From Mauremys mutica (Eukaryota > Chordata > Testudines > Geoemydidae), in contig NC_059075.1 in assembly GCF_020497125.1 (NCBI RefSeq), forward strand, positions 48,099,821-48,163,820: 64,000 bases of DNA. Reading direction: 5' to 3'. Numbering within the stretch: the first letter of the stretch is position 1; each line of letters begins with the position of its first letter. The notes under the pieces were generated by a model. That model searched no databases and was not told the origin of the DNA. It was given only the letters and a program-made list of their open reading frames with translations. The position numbers and the translations under genes were made by a program. Shown in pieces: positions 35,085 through 45,799 of the stretch.

Positions 35085-35475
35085 AGAGCGTATAAAATGT
35101 TTGGATTTGCAGGCACTCTATAGTGCATTGGGCCCATAAGAGAAGAGCTAGGATGGCAGCCAGATCTCAGCTGGGCTTCAGGGCCGAAGCTGTTCACATC
35201 CAGAAGAGGCACGCAACAGGATCAACTCATGCCACTTCTGCACTCACCGACAGGCAAGGGATACGAGCAGACCCAGGCCATGTGACAAGGCTAGAAAGAA
35301 ACTAAATAAGGGGGTCACCGAGATATTCCTGAAGAAAGGGAGTTCAGTGATACAGCACAGGGACATCCATTACAATAGGCTGGAAGTTTTCAGGGATGAT
35401 GGCGTTCATCCATCAGATGGAGGTGCTGACATATGGCTACAGCACATGCAGGCACCGACTGTGAAGGTCTTATGA
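35085..35475 (+). pseudogene. SGNH-hydrolase remnant of the Ngaro-type element
   Basis: VWICRHSIVHWAHKRRARMA at the start corresponds to block I (G-x-S, here R-H-S with the Ser kept), followed by SQLGFRAEAVHIQ. After broken sequence comes IQHRDIHYNRLEVFRDDGVH, then PSDGGADIWL, the last block with catalytic Asp and His (D-x-V-H). The middle blocks (G, N) are missing, probably deleted. Known in some Ngaro elements; the role in the life cycle is not established. Confidence 0.65.
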
Positions 35476-35783
35476 TACTAGGCAGCGTGGTTGGGTGGGA
35501 AGCAACCAAGCTAGTCGCTGTGGCCAGTTTCCAGTGTACTTAAGAGAATAAAATAAATGGTCCCCAGAGGTAAAAGACCTGGGATTTTGGTGATGAACCT
35601 CAGGCTCATGTGATAGGGTGAGAACTTGTGGCCTTTGTGTGCTAATATCAGACCTTGTGGCCCTCGTGGGCTAAGGTCCCTAACCTGCTGCACCCTCTGC
35701 CCCCCATCGTGAGGGGGAGGGAAGGTGCTAGGGCTCAGAGAGAACGGAGTCCTGGGGGTAGGCTGAGGAGCACTTACCTGCAT

Positions 35784-35911
35784 TATGGGTTTTATGGTAA
35801 GGAGCCCTGTAACCCTGGCATCAATTAATGGGTTATATGGTAAGGAACTCAGTAACCGTGGCACCAGATACGGGCTATGTGGTAAGGAGCCCTGTAATCC
35901 CTGCACTGCAA
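35784..35911 (+). repeat. three tandem ~42-bp repeats in the Ngaro 3' region
   Basis: The word TGGTAAGGA recurs at about 35795, 35838 and 35880, each followed by GCCCTGTAA or a variant and preceded by GGG(T/C)TAT-like sequence. Unit lengths are 43 and 42 bp. Ngaro/DIRS elements carry complex terminal and internal repeats; these may be part of them. A TTAATAAAAACTGC poly(A)-like signal follows near 35980. Confidence 0.7.
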
Positions 35912-36020
35912 CCAATGAAATGACTGGTATAGGAGAATATGGGTGACAGGCGGGTAGTGCCCCTCGTCTGTGTTAAAGTTTAATAAAAACTGCAGCCTGC
36001 TGCTTAATTCTATGCATGTG

Positions 36021-38439
36021 TCTGTCCTCATTTTGCTGCTGTGTCCACATCAAGTATGTTAATAGGTAAACAATTTACATTTTCCACATACATACTTGTG
36101 TTAGAGCTGGCCACATTGTTCCTCTGATCACTTGTGAATCTCAAATCAGACAAAAAGTAATCTCTCTTCTTTTCAAATAAATGTCCCGGCTTTCAGCACA
36201 ATGTGAGAAATAAAATAAAAATAATGAAATAACAAAAATTAAGCCATCTACCCAAGACAGCATGCAACATGCTAGCCTCAGCACAGAAAAACTGCTTATA
36301 AAACTAGTAATGGGGGAACCGCAGTTCAAATCTTGGAATTATAAATGCAGTATGGAATGTTGCCTCCATATTTTCATGGGGCTACCAAGCGCCAAGCATT
36401 TGGCAGCCCTGTCATGCATTCTGACAGCCTATTTAGATCTCAATGCATCCAGCTGGGCTGTGGGCAGCAGCTGCAGTTCCTTCCCCAGCCACCAGCATCA
36501 AGACAGCCAACTGTCTCTCTCTGGTCCCTCTGCTGGCAACAGGTGAGCATGCCATGAAACTCCCAAGGAGGCAGAGGGAGTGCTGGTAGCAGCTGATAGT
36601 GAATGGGAGGTCAAAGGATTGAAGAGGGCTGAGAAGTGACACCAGAATGGAGAGGATTTAGAGGGGGAGATTGAATGGGGAGCAGAGGGAATAGTGAGTG
36701 GTTTGAAAATCCACCGAATGAGGTACAGACACTGAAAAGCAGCAGTGACAGAAGGGGGAGGGAAAATATTTGCAAATAAGATCATTATATAATTTTCATA
36801 AAATATCGTGCATGCAGCTGCAGAAAACTTTTGTGGGGCTACTATGTTTTCAATGACATCCAGTTTGTGCAAACGTTACATACATGACTTCAAATACAGT
36901 TTCACTGATGTAAAACAAATGTATGAAACACATTCCTAAATGTGCTTAGGAAACCTCAGAGAACTCCAAAATAGGTGAATTCTGAGTGTCTTCTTTCACA
37001 ATGACTATCTGACACAGTTCTAGTCCTGACTTCTAGTTATAAAAAAATCTGGAAACAATTTCTGCAAGGGCTGCGGGTGGCCATGTGTCTTTGCAAAATT
37101 CTGATTTAGGTAATTAAATGTCTAAAACTCTTCTTCAGTTTCAATTATACACAACACTCCTCTTCACTTCCTGTCTTAAACTATTAGTGCATTGTATGTG
37201 TGCTGTTAATCCGCTACCATGTTTAATTCAGGAGGCACTTCTGTGATGGGTCAAATAATTCCTTGGATCTTTAAGGGCAAATTCTGACTCTGAAAGCCAG
37301 TTTAATGCTAGAAAGGGGCAGAAGAAGAGCTGCACTGCATCCAAGTGAGGGGGAAAGAATGGAGTGTTTACAAGAAGTTTTTGCTGCAACTTTAAAAAAA
37401 TCATTATCTATATTTTTTACAGACTGATCAAAAATGCAATACAGAGAGCTACCACTAGGTAACCACGGCCAGCCCAACACCAAAATGTAATGGACACTTG
37501 AGAAAAATGTTTACCTATTCAACACACAAATTATTATTTGTTTGCTTCTCAGTTCACGTAGCTTACCCCTATTTATTTAACAATAAATGTTTCAGTTTAT
37601 CTTCAGCTCCTTTAAAATAATTTTTGAAGAAAATAACTAGTATGATCTTAGTTCAAGCTGTACTGCTCTATCCCCCCAAAGTCATTATGATTTATGACGC
37701 AAACATTTTAACACAGTATTTTAACAAGCGACATCATAAATTCAATTTTGTAAATTCATTGCAAAAAATGTCTTCACTTAAAAGTGTATAACTATATTAG
37801 TTACAGTACATGCCAATATGGTGAAAGGGGAGAGAGAAAAGTGCTAATTTAATTATAGTAATGGTACTCTTGTAAGTGTGAAAACAGATGGCAAAAGCAA
37901 CAAACAAAGGATCACTTTTTAAAATCATATACTTTTGAATAAATATTTGTGTTCAAAAGCAATAAGTAACTATAGCACTGCTGGAAAGAGGCCGTTCTCA
38001 GATTATCCACTTTTCAGGTGTGCTGCAAACATCCAGTAAAAGCATTGTCTTATGAATGACCTCAGATCTGACGTTCTGTATTGCCCGTCTCAGAAAAAAT
38101 GATTCACTTCCCAAAATGTTCAATGGTGTGGCAGTCCACCATTTATGCATGATAGTCTTGTAATATGGCTAACTGGAACAGACCACAAAGATATTACAGA
38201 AAGAAGCTGAAGTTGGTACCCACAGAAAATGTCAAGTGACTGTATTGGTCTAACAATCCAGCCACCACTGCATGCAACTAATTAAGTGGCCATATACATC
38301 TTCAAAAGTCAAAGCAAATAAACTCTATGTTGACATGTTGGCCCATTAGAAAGTACTAATAAAAGCTGCTCATCTTCTCTCATATCTTTTAGTAGTGATT
38401 AGCTTAATTAGCATCTTTAAACTATTTAATATTGCAGAT
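36021..38439. other. no recognisable feature
   Basis: AT-rich DNA with chance ORFs (36433-36872 and 37271-37483, minus). Confidence 0.45.
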
Positions 38440-38617
38440 GGGGGGAGGGATAGCTCAGTGGTTTGAGCATTGGCCTGTTAAACCCAGGGTTGTGAGTTCA
38501 ATCCTTGAGGAGGCCACTTAGGGATCTGGGGCAAAAACTGGTCCTGCTAGTGAAGGCAGGGGGCTGGACTTGATGACCTTTCAAGGTCCCTTCCAGTTCT
38601 AGGAGATTGGTATATCT
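38440..38617 (+). repeat. tRNA-derived SINE with CR1-like tail
   Basis: A tRNA-like head has box A TAGCTCAGTGG (38451-38461) and box B GAGTTCAATCC (38494-38504). The body continues GGATCTGGGGCAAAAACTGG and GGACTTGATGACCTTTCAAG, and the tail CAAGGTCCCTTCCAGTTCTA resembles the CR1 3' end. This is the build of the tortoise Pol III SINE, mobilised by CR1 machinery. It is not a working tRNA gene: the acceptor stem and tail are wrong. Confidence 0.9.
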
Positions 38618-39950
38618 CCAATTATTACCTTATTATTACCTTATATCATATATAAATGAAATTTAAGTAAGCTAAAAATGTATGGCCTAATTTTCAGAAG
38701 TGCTCTATGTCTGAAAACCAGGTTATGATGTTATAGTTATCTAATTTTGATAAAAATATATATGTTAAGATAAGTGCTTTTGTTTCATTTTACCCCAAAT
38801 AAATTTATCTTGTGGAAGTTAATAAGCTAAGTCAGTTTAGCAATTATCCATTATATATGTGGTGGACAGACTTCAATATTAATGCAAACATGATATTAAT
38901 AATATTATTATAATTTTTGTGAGGTCATTTAACTTCCCTGTGATTTTTACTGAAGGTTAGGATAATTATTAGTGCTTTCATACGTATGGTGTTTGGAGAA
39001 AAGTACCTCACATGAATATATCTTTGTTTGTTTTATTATATGAAATACTCAAGTTAACTAATGGAGATCCAGGAGGCTTCCATTTTCTGTCACCCCTTCC
39101 ATAGTCATACAACCATGTTTAATACCCATAAGAGTGTTTATTATAACTCAGAAAAGGGGTAAAGTGAGCTCTGCCCAACCCCTCTTTTCTTTTCAAAGCA
39201 TCTAGGAAAAAATGTGTAGTTGGACATGTTTTAAGCCCTTTGTTTATTTCTTCAACATTGGAATGACAAACACCTGAAATGCATATTTACACATATTAGC
39301 TATATACAAAACTCCTAATACGGTTCCTAATATCATTGCTATGTAACTGGCAACATGCTTTATGTACTAACCTAAAATCTAGTGATCTTGCTACACTGAT
39401 TACTAATACAAGAAACCAGTTGTGTATAGTTTATATTAATGGAAAAAATAATTAATTACTGGCAGTGATTCCCTCACCCAACTCAGCAAGACCAAGAGAC
39501 ATCTTTCCAGAAACTGCCAGGTAGACTCAACAACTTCTTTAATATATATTTAAAGACTCTCTAAGAGCTATTGAATTTTAAAAAGATTGTTCTGAGAACT
39601 AAAAAAAATAAGTGTTTGGATCTTCTGCAAACAGAATTTAATTTCCCGTTGAACCCTAATACAACTAAATAAGTATCTCAGAAGTGAAGTGAATAAAAAG
39701 AGAGAGTTAAAACTTTAACTTTAAAGATGTTCTAAGAATCTCTCGCCACAAAGACAAGGAAATACAACCGTCAAGAAATAATTACAACCCTAACTTATTA
39801 TATGTATTAGCAAAGTACATATTTGTAAGATGAATAGGCTCTTCAGGACAGCCCCTAAAGGAACTGCACCAATAAAAGAAAGTTAGCAGCCAACTTGAAT
39901 CAAAACAAGCCTGAAAGAGGTGTGTTTCCTATAATTAAATCGAAATAGGG
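38618..39950. other. no recognisable feature
   Basis: AT-rich DNA, no motif. Confidence 0.5.
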
Positions 39951-40032
39951 AGGAAAAGAGCATAACAACTCTGAAGCGAGCACCCATTACACACACTCCC
40001 TGCTATCCTGCCCAAAAACACACAACACTATG

Positions 40033-41318
40033 GATGTAGAAGCCTCTACACCAATATTCCACACAAAGATGGACTACAAGCTATCAGGAACACTATCCCC
40101 GATAATGTCACAGCTAACCTGGTGGCTGAACTTTGTGACTTTGTCCTCACCCACAACTATTTCACATTTGGGGACACTATATACCTTCAAGTCAGCGGCA
40201 CTGCTATGGGTACCCGCATGGCCCCACGGTATGCCAACATTTTTATGGCTGACTTTGAACAACGCTTCCTTAGCTCTCGTCCCCTAACACTCCTACTCTA
40301 CTTGCACTACATTGATGACATCTTCATCATCTGGACCCATGGAAAAGAAGCGCTTGAGGAATTCCACCATGATTTCAATAATTTCCATCCCACCATCAAC
40401 CTCAGCCTAGATCAATCCACACAAGCGGTCCATTTCCTGGACACTACTGTGCTAATAAGCGATGGTCACATAAATATCACCCTATACCAGAAACCTACTG
40501 ACCGCTATACTTACCTACATGCCTCCAGCTTCCATCCAGGACACACCACACGATCCATTGTGTACAGCCAAGCTCTAAGATACAACCGCATTTGCTCCAA
40601 TCCCTCAGACAGAGACAAGCACCTACAAGATCTCTATCAAGCATTCTTAAAACTACAATACCCACCTGCTGAAGTGAAAAAACAGGTTGACAGAGCCAGA
40701 CAAGTCCCCAGAAGTCAACTCCTACAAGACAGGCCCAACAAAGAAAATAACGGAACACCACTAGCTGTCACCTGCAGCCCCCAACTAAAACCTCTCCAGC
40801 GCATCATGAAAGATCTACAACCTATCCTGAAAGATGATCCCTCACTCTCACAGATCTTGGGGGACAGACCTATCCTCGCTTACAGACAACCCCCCAACCT
40901 GGAGCAAATACTCACCAGCAACCACACATCACTGAACAAAAACACTAACCCAGGAACCTATCCTTGCAACAAAGCCCGATGCCAACTCTGTCCACATATC
41001 TATTCAAGTGACATCATCATAGGACCTAATCACATCAGCCATACCATCAGGGGCTCATTCACCTGCACTTCTACCAATGTGATATATGCCATCATGTGCC
41101 AGCAATGCCCCTCTGCCATGTACATTGGCCAAACTGGACAGTCTCTACGCAAAAGAATTAATGGGCACAAGTCTGACATCAGGAATCATAACACTAAAAA
41201 ACCAGTAGGAGAACACTTTAACCTGTCTGGTCATTCAATGACAGACCTGCGGGTGCAATTTTGCAACAGAAAAGCTTCAAAAACAGACTCCAATGAGAAA
41301 CTGCTGAGCTGGAATTGA
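40033..41318 (+). pseudogene. Penelope RT / GIY-YIG endonuclease
   Basis: Opens in mid-RT (SLYTNIPHKDGL, after a one-base deletion near 40043) and is then open to TGA 41316-41318. RT: GTAMGTRMAPRYANIFMADF, then YIDD at 40308-40319 (LHYIDDIFIIW) and TDRYTYLHASSFHPGH. A linker with CNKARCQLCP follows. The GIY-YIG domain is VIYAIMCQQCPSAMYIGQTG, then LRKRINGHKSDI (catalytic Arg) and PVGEHFNLSGH (catalytic Glu). The N-terminal half of the RT is missing, so it is inactive, but the remaining 400 codons are well kept. The stop at 41316 may be early: the expected LLERELIYKLDT-type end continues as YANKLDTIN-like sequence in shifted form. Confidence 0.92.
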
Positions 41319-41552
41319 TATGCAAACTAGATACAATCAACTTAGGTTTAAATAGGGACTGGGAATGGCTGAACCATTACAAACATTGACTCTATCTCCC
41401 CTTGTAAGTATTCTCACACTTCTTATCAAACTGTCTGTACTGGGCTATCTTGATTATCACTTCAAAAGTTTTTTTCCTTACTTAATTGGCCTCTCAGAGT
41501 TGGTAAGACAACTCCCACCTTTTCATGCTCTCTGTATGTGTATATATATCTC

Positions 41553-41879
41553 CTCAATTGTAGCAATAAATGAAGCCAAGTCCGTCAGTCTGTTCCAGTG
41601 GAGCACCCCGAACGGGGGTTTTCCACGTCCTTTTATTATAATGGGTTACATAAATCATTCTATTATGCGCATGTACTAACTCAATCCAACTATTCGCCCC
41701 TTCTCCTGATTGGTGCTTTATGCACTGCGTGTTCCAGTGGTAAACACCTGGTCGGCGCTTAATCAGTGTGTCTCCTGACCGAGTGTGGGGGGCGTGGGAA
41801 CCACTTCAGCCGCTCTAAATACGGGGGCGGTTTTCCTACCCCCTTAGTGCTTAAGAAGTGTAAAGTTCCTACACTCAAT
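41553..41879 (-). mobile_element. solo LTR, 315 bp, 6-bp target duplication, inside the Penelope
   Basis: 41559-41873 begins TGTAGCAATAAATG and ends AAGTTCCTACA (TGTAG/CTACA inverse ends). It is flanked by CTCAAT at 41553-41558 and 41874-41879. Rejoining across it restores the Penelope 3' sequence. On the minus strand, TTATAATAAAAGG sits where a TATA box would be and GC-rich promoter-like sequence precedes it, so I assign minus. A 6-bp duplication is usual for class II (beta-like) endogenous retroviruses. Confidence 0.9.
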
Positions 41880-42000
41880 ATATGTTCCATTCCATGCATC
41901 CAAAGAAGTGGGCTGTAGCCCACGGAAGCTTATGCTCAAATAAATTTGTTAGTCTCTAAGGTGCCACAAGTACTCCTGTTCTTTTTAAGAAGAAAAGAGA

Positions 42001-44921
42001 AGACTCAAAAAGAAACAAACCCAAGGAAAACCTCCCCAAGACTTCAACATGAACTGATGAGAGAAAGTTAACTAAAACACTGCCAGAAGACAAAAACTCA
42101 GGTCATGATTTTATTGGGATATGCAAATACTTAAAATATTAACACTTTATCTTGTTAATCACCAAATGGTTAGACGATGTATTCCAGAAGAGGAGATAGG
42201 GGCTAAACACTGATAGACTGAACAATAGTGGGATTTAATTGTACTTAAGTTTCTTAATATTCTTAATTGGCCTCTCTCAAGACAGCTCCTTAAATGGCTC
42301 CTTCTAAGTAACCAATTTAAATATTTTCTTCAATTTCATAGGATTTAGTTAAGATTACTTACGTTGCCTAATTATAACTGTCTTGTTAGCACTAATAACT
42401 AAACAGACTTCACCTGCCCTTAAACAAAGTCTTTTGCCCATAAACAAACAGTTTTAAGGATCTAATAAGAGACTAAGACTGGATTCACAATAACTTTGGA
42501 AAATGGCATACTTTGGTCTTAACTTACAAATGAAGAACGCCCTCAGTTGCCAGTCACTTTTCAGGGTGTAATCTCTGCTAAGAGCTCTCCACAGACAGGC
42601 ATACAGAAGAGATTGTAATGGAAGTAATGAGTTTATTACTGAAGTTCTATCATGTGTGATACTTTGTTTAAAATTTTCTTTTTCTTTTTTCAATAATAAA
42701 ATAGCCATGGTTAAAACATGTGATTGCTTTGGTGGGATTTAATCACGTTGTCCCCTAAGGAATGTAAAAGAACTTCTGTGACTAAAATAGTGGGGGTCAC
42801 AACCCTGAGCTGACAGTACGAGAAAAAATTAATACGAGCTGACCTACCATTTCTTGCTTCTCTAAACTAAATAATTTTAAACATTTTAAAATAAAATTAC
42901 TCAGCATACAGCAGTTTATCATTATGCCTTTCAACACCTTTCCTTCCCCACAACACACTGTATAATTTGTAGAGATTATATAATGGGGATTTGAACAGTA
43001 AAACCATATACAGGTAAGCATAAGAGGTCATTTTAAAGAGGCAAAAAGAATTACATGCCCAGCTGATTTCTACATTTCCAGATCGTTGCTCCACTTTACT
43101 TTATCTAATGGTGTATTTGAAAACAATGTCCCAGATTGTCCTCTGTGCTCCTGCAAGCAATCATTTTGCAAATACAAATATGAAGTTCCAAATTATACTC
43201 TCCAAAAATGGAGCCCAACCCTTTAAAATATTTATCCCATAATTAATGAAATTAGAAATATTATTATATTCTATATTGGTGAAGATACTGAATATACATT
43301 TCAGTAGAGTGCTTTCCCCTTCTAACGCCATAGCATTTGAAAAACAATGAGGAGTTTGTGGATAGAGACTTACACAGCTACCCCTTAGAGCATTTGCAGT
43401 TACTTTAATTATGTAATTAGTGGAACATATACTGATATGAGTCTGAGCAGAAACAATTTTATTATGAAATGTAGCTTTTCTTAAGTCTTTAAAGCAATCA
43501 AAGTATTTAATCCTTCACGTTTATGAAAGAAAGTTGGCTGAGATACCCGGCATAATTTGGGAGTACTCAGGTTACTCATGGATTATAGTCTTTTACCCCA
43601 CTTAATAGGGGAAAAAAAGAAAACAACATCATTTTCTCTGGGTGAGATGTATGTAAAATACCTTATACATATATTTAATAGTTTGACAATGTGTTCTGTG
43701 AATTCAAAAGCTTATGCCAACCAGGCTATGGATTTTCTTTACCACTAAAAACAGATGCAGAGATGTTACATATCATTCTCTAAAGTGTTCAGATTCCTAA
43801 TCTTTTAGGCCAGTATTTTCAAAGGAGCCTAAGGGATTTAGGTGCCCAAATCAATGGCTTCTTTGAAAATTTCAGCCTATAATGGAAAGAATCTGTGATA
43901 CTAGGAAAACTTTGTTTGGAGAAATTCTGACTCTATTGACATCAATGACAAAATTTCTTTGACTTCAAAAGGGCCAGGATTTCATCCATTCTTTATTTTT
44001 ATTCATTAGTATTTACTTTTCTAGTTTTCCTAACACTATTAAATAGGATATGAAGAATTTAGAGGGGAAAGCAAAAATCCCTTTACTTCTATTAATTATG
44101 TCAAGTGTGAATGTATATTTCCTCATGTTTTGACTGAAATCACAAGTTGTGTATGCACCAAATTTCAAGGGATCTAAAGGAAAATATGACCTTTCAGAGC
44201 TTTGCATGCAACTCAATCAATCAACTGTATCATACAGCGCACACGGTCTATGTGTGTGTGTAATGAATCTGAAAGAAACAAAAAAATTGCCGAAAAGAAT
44301 GTGGTATTTTAATTGACTTTTCTTTTTCATAGACTTAAAATCATGTACATGTTACAACTTGGATATGATGGAAAGAAATTTTGTGTGTGTAAACATTTAA
44401 AGAAATGAAAGCCAAGGAACGACAGCCCAAGTCAAATATGTCTTGTTGCTATTTTTGGAACAATTCAATACTATAAAGAGTTTGACATAACTGGGAAGGG
44501 CGTAGCACTATAGTTTTCATTAACAACCTATTATTTTTTGTAAAGTAACCCATAGTAATTTTAGTAATTATTTTTGTGTCAGATGCACTAAAATTTAATT
44601 ACCTATTGCCACCAAATATGAGCATTTAAACTTCCCCTTTCGGTCAAAAGGTCTTTGAACCAAAAATCTGTGTGTTAAGCAAAAAGACAAATTCACAAAA
44701 ATCACTCTGTTTGTATCTGTATCTAGTACATATGTAAAACTGATACAACTGCAATAGTTAAATACTAAATATTCTTCATTATAATTTTGGTAGATGCTTA
44801 TTTATTCTGTTACTCATTTAGTATTTCTGAAATAGAACCATTTCTATTGTTCAATTTAACATTCTTTAATATTTGTACAACAATCTACATGAGAAATAAA
44901 AACATCTAAAGATGCATACAC
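42001..44921. other. no gene; old repeats near the end
   Basis: AT-rich DNA. 43805-43880 (TTTTCAAAGGAGCCTAAGGG) and 43910-43990 (CTATTGACATCAATGAC...) resemble old palindromic dispersed repeats common in amniotes. No coding signal. Confidence 0.45.
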
Positions 44922-45099
44922 CTAGTAACAGTCTTCAGCAAGTTAAAGAATTGCTTTAGGCCATAAGGCTTATTGGATAAAAACACCAGCTTTTCACTTT
45001 CAGAATCATACTTCAGGTTTGTCCTAGGGTCCAAAGTGAAATGTATTTCATGGTCTGAGTTCAGTCCTCTGGGGATTATTAAGCCACATTCCAAAACCA
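44922..45099 (-). CDS. possible host-gene exon, 178 bp
   Basis: On the minus strand, acceptor TTATTTGCAG precedes 45099 and donor AG|GTGTATGC follows 44922. Between them one frame is open through 58 full codons, entering in phase 1 and leaving in phase 2. It reads VVLECGLIIPRGLNSDHEIH, then FTLDPRTNLKYDSESEKLVF and LSNKPYGLKQFFNLLKTVTR. Composition and codon choice look like a vertebrate protein and no transposon motif is seen. I do not recognise the protein and no neighbouring exon was found, so chance remains possible. Confidence 0.4.
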
Positions 45100-45799
45100 C
45101 TGCAAATAACATTTCAGTTTAGCATGATTGGCAGGTCACTTAGGAGAGGCCCTGTACTGCTCTTTAAAACTATATTACTTTTGATGCACAGAAAGGACAG
45201 TTTTCACAGGTCAAGTTTCAGATCAGTGGTAGCAAGTCTAAAAGCCTACATCAAACTTAGCTCCACCATATCCAGCCTGTAAGTAAACAAGGAAGAGTTC
45301 AACTTCTAGTGCCATAGTGAACAAACAGAACAACAATATTAAAGGCCACCAGCTCTTGGTTTAAATCAATATTTACTTGGCCTGTTTTCCCAACCAACTT
45401 TTACACTGTATAAGTGAATATTGACTTACACCTAAAGAAGTCCCTAACAGCAGAGCAAATGGAGGATAACTGCACAATGGAGGTGAAACTGTTGTGTAAT
45501 GTTACAATGGCTGTGAAGGTGGATGAAGGCTGCAGCAAATAGAGGATCTCCAATCATCATGGTGCCCATGCCACTGGTTTCCAGTCCTCTATCTGTCAAG
45601 GACAGTGTTGTGACTGTTGTGCACCAGTCTTCCCACTTTAAAAGAAGTCCCACACGGGCATCTTCCAGTTTTTGGGGAAAATATATTGCACAAGTCAAAA
45701 GTCTGGCAGCAATTGGCAAGTGGGGATGGGAACAAGACAGTGAAATCCAGAAGTTCCTAGTTACAGACCTACACACAGGCAGTGAGTGTGTGATACAGT
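45100..45799. other. no gene recognised
   Basis: Probably flank plus an uncertain part of the following LINE's 5' untranslated region. The ORFs at 45444-45776 and 45523-45870 have no motif. Confidence 0.4.

Larger units (their letters stand above)
32390..36020 (+). mobile_element. degenerate Ngaro/DIRS-type tyrosine-recombinase retrotransposon
   Basis: The order is RT, RNase H, tyrosine recombinase, SGNH-hydrolase remnant and a repeat-rich 3' end, all on the plus strand and all broken. Vertebrate Ngaro elements are known to encode RT/RNase H, a tyrosine recombinase instead of an integrase, and in some cases an SGNH-type hydrolase. It is interrupted by a hAT MITE (34729-34858) and a Penelope fragment (34867-35010). 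Outer borders are approximate and the gag region was not recognised. Confidence 0.8.
39951..42000 (+). mobile_element. 5'-truncated Penelope-like element
   Basis: About 39961-41990, with a possible duplication AGGAAAAGAG/AGAAAAGAG(A) at 39951-39960 and 41991-42000. It holds the RT and GIY-YIG endonuclease and ends CCACAAGTACTCCTGTTCTTTTT after a terminal hairpin. A solo LTR (41559-41873) is inserted in the 3' untranslated part. Its 3' end identifies the short repeats at 27359-27559 and 34867-35010 as parts of the same family. Confidence 0.88.

Noticed and set aside
35784..35911. CRISPR-like array
   Set aside because: Three adjoining 42-bp repeats without spacers in a eukaryotic retrotransposon.
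36498..36872. 124-codon minus-strand ORF
   Set aside because: Ser/Pro-rich from a biased strand; no motif.
38440..38512. tRNA gene
   Set aside because: Box A and box B are present but the sequence continues into a SINE body and CR1-like tail, and the acceptor stem does not pair.
40030..40287. 85-codon ORF at the start of the Penelope
   Set aside because: Shadow of the RT frame; the real frame shows the RT motifs.
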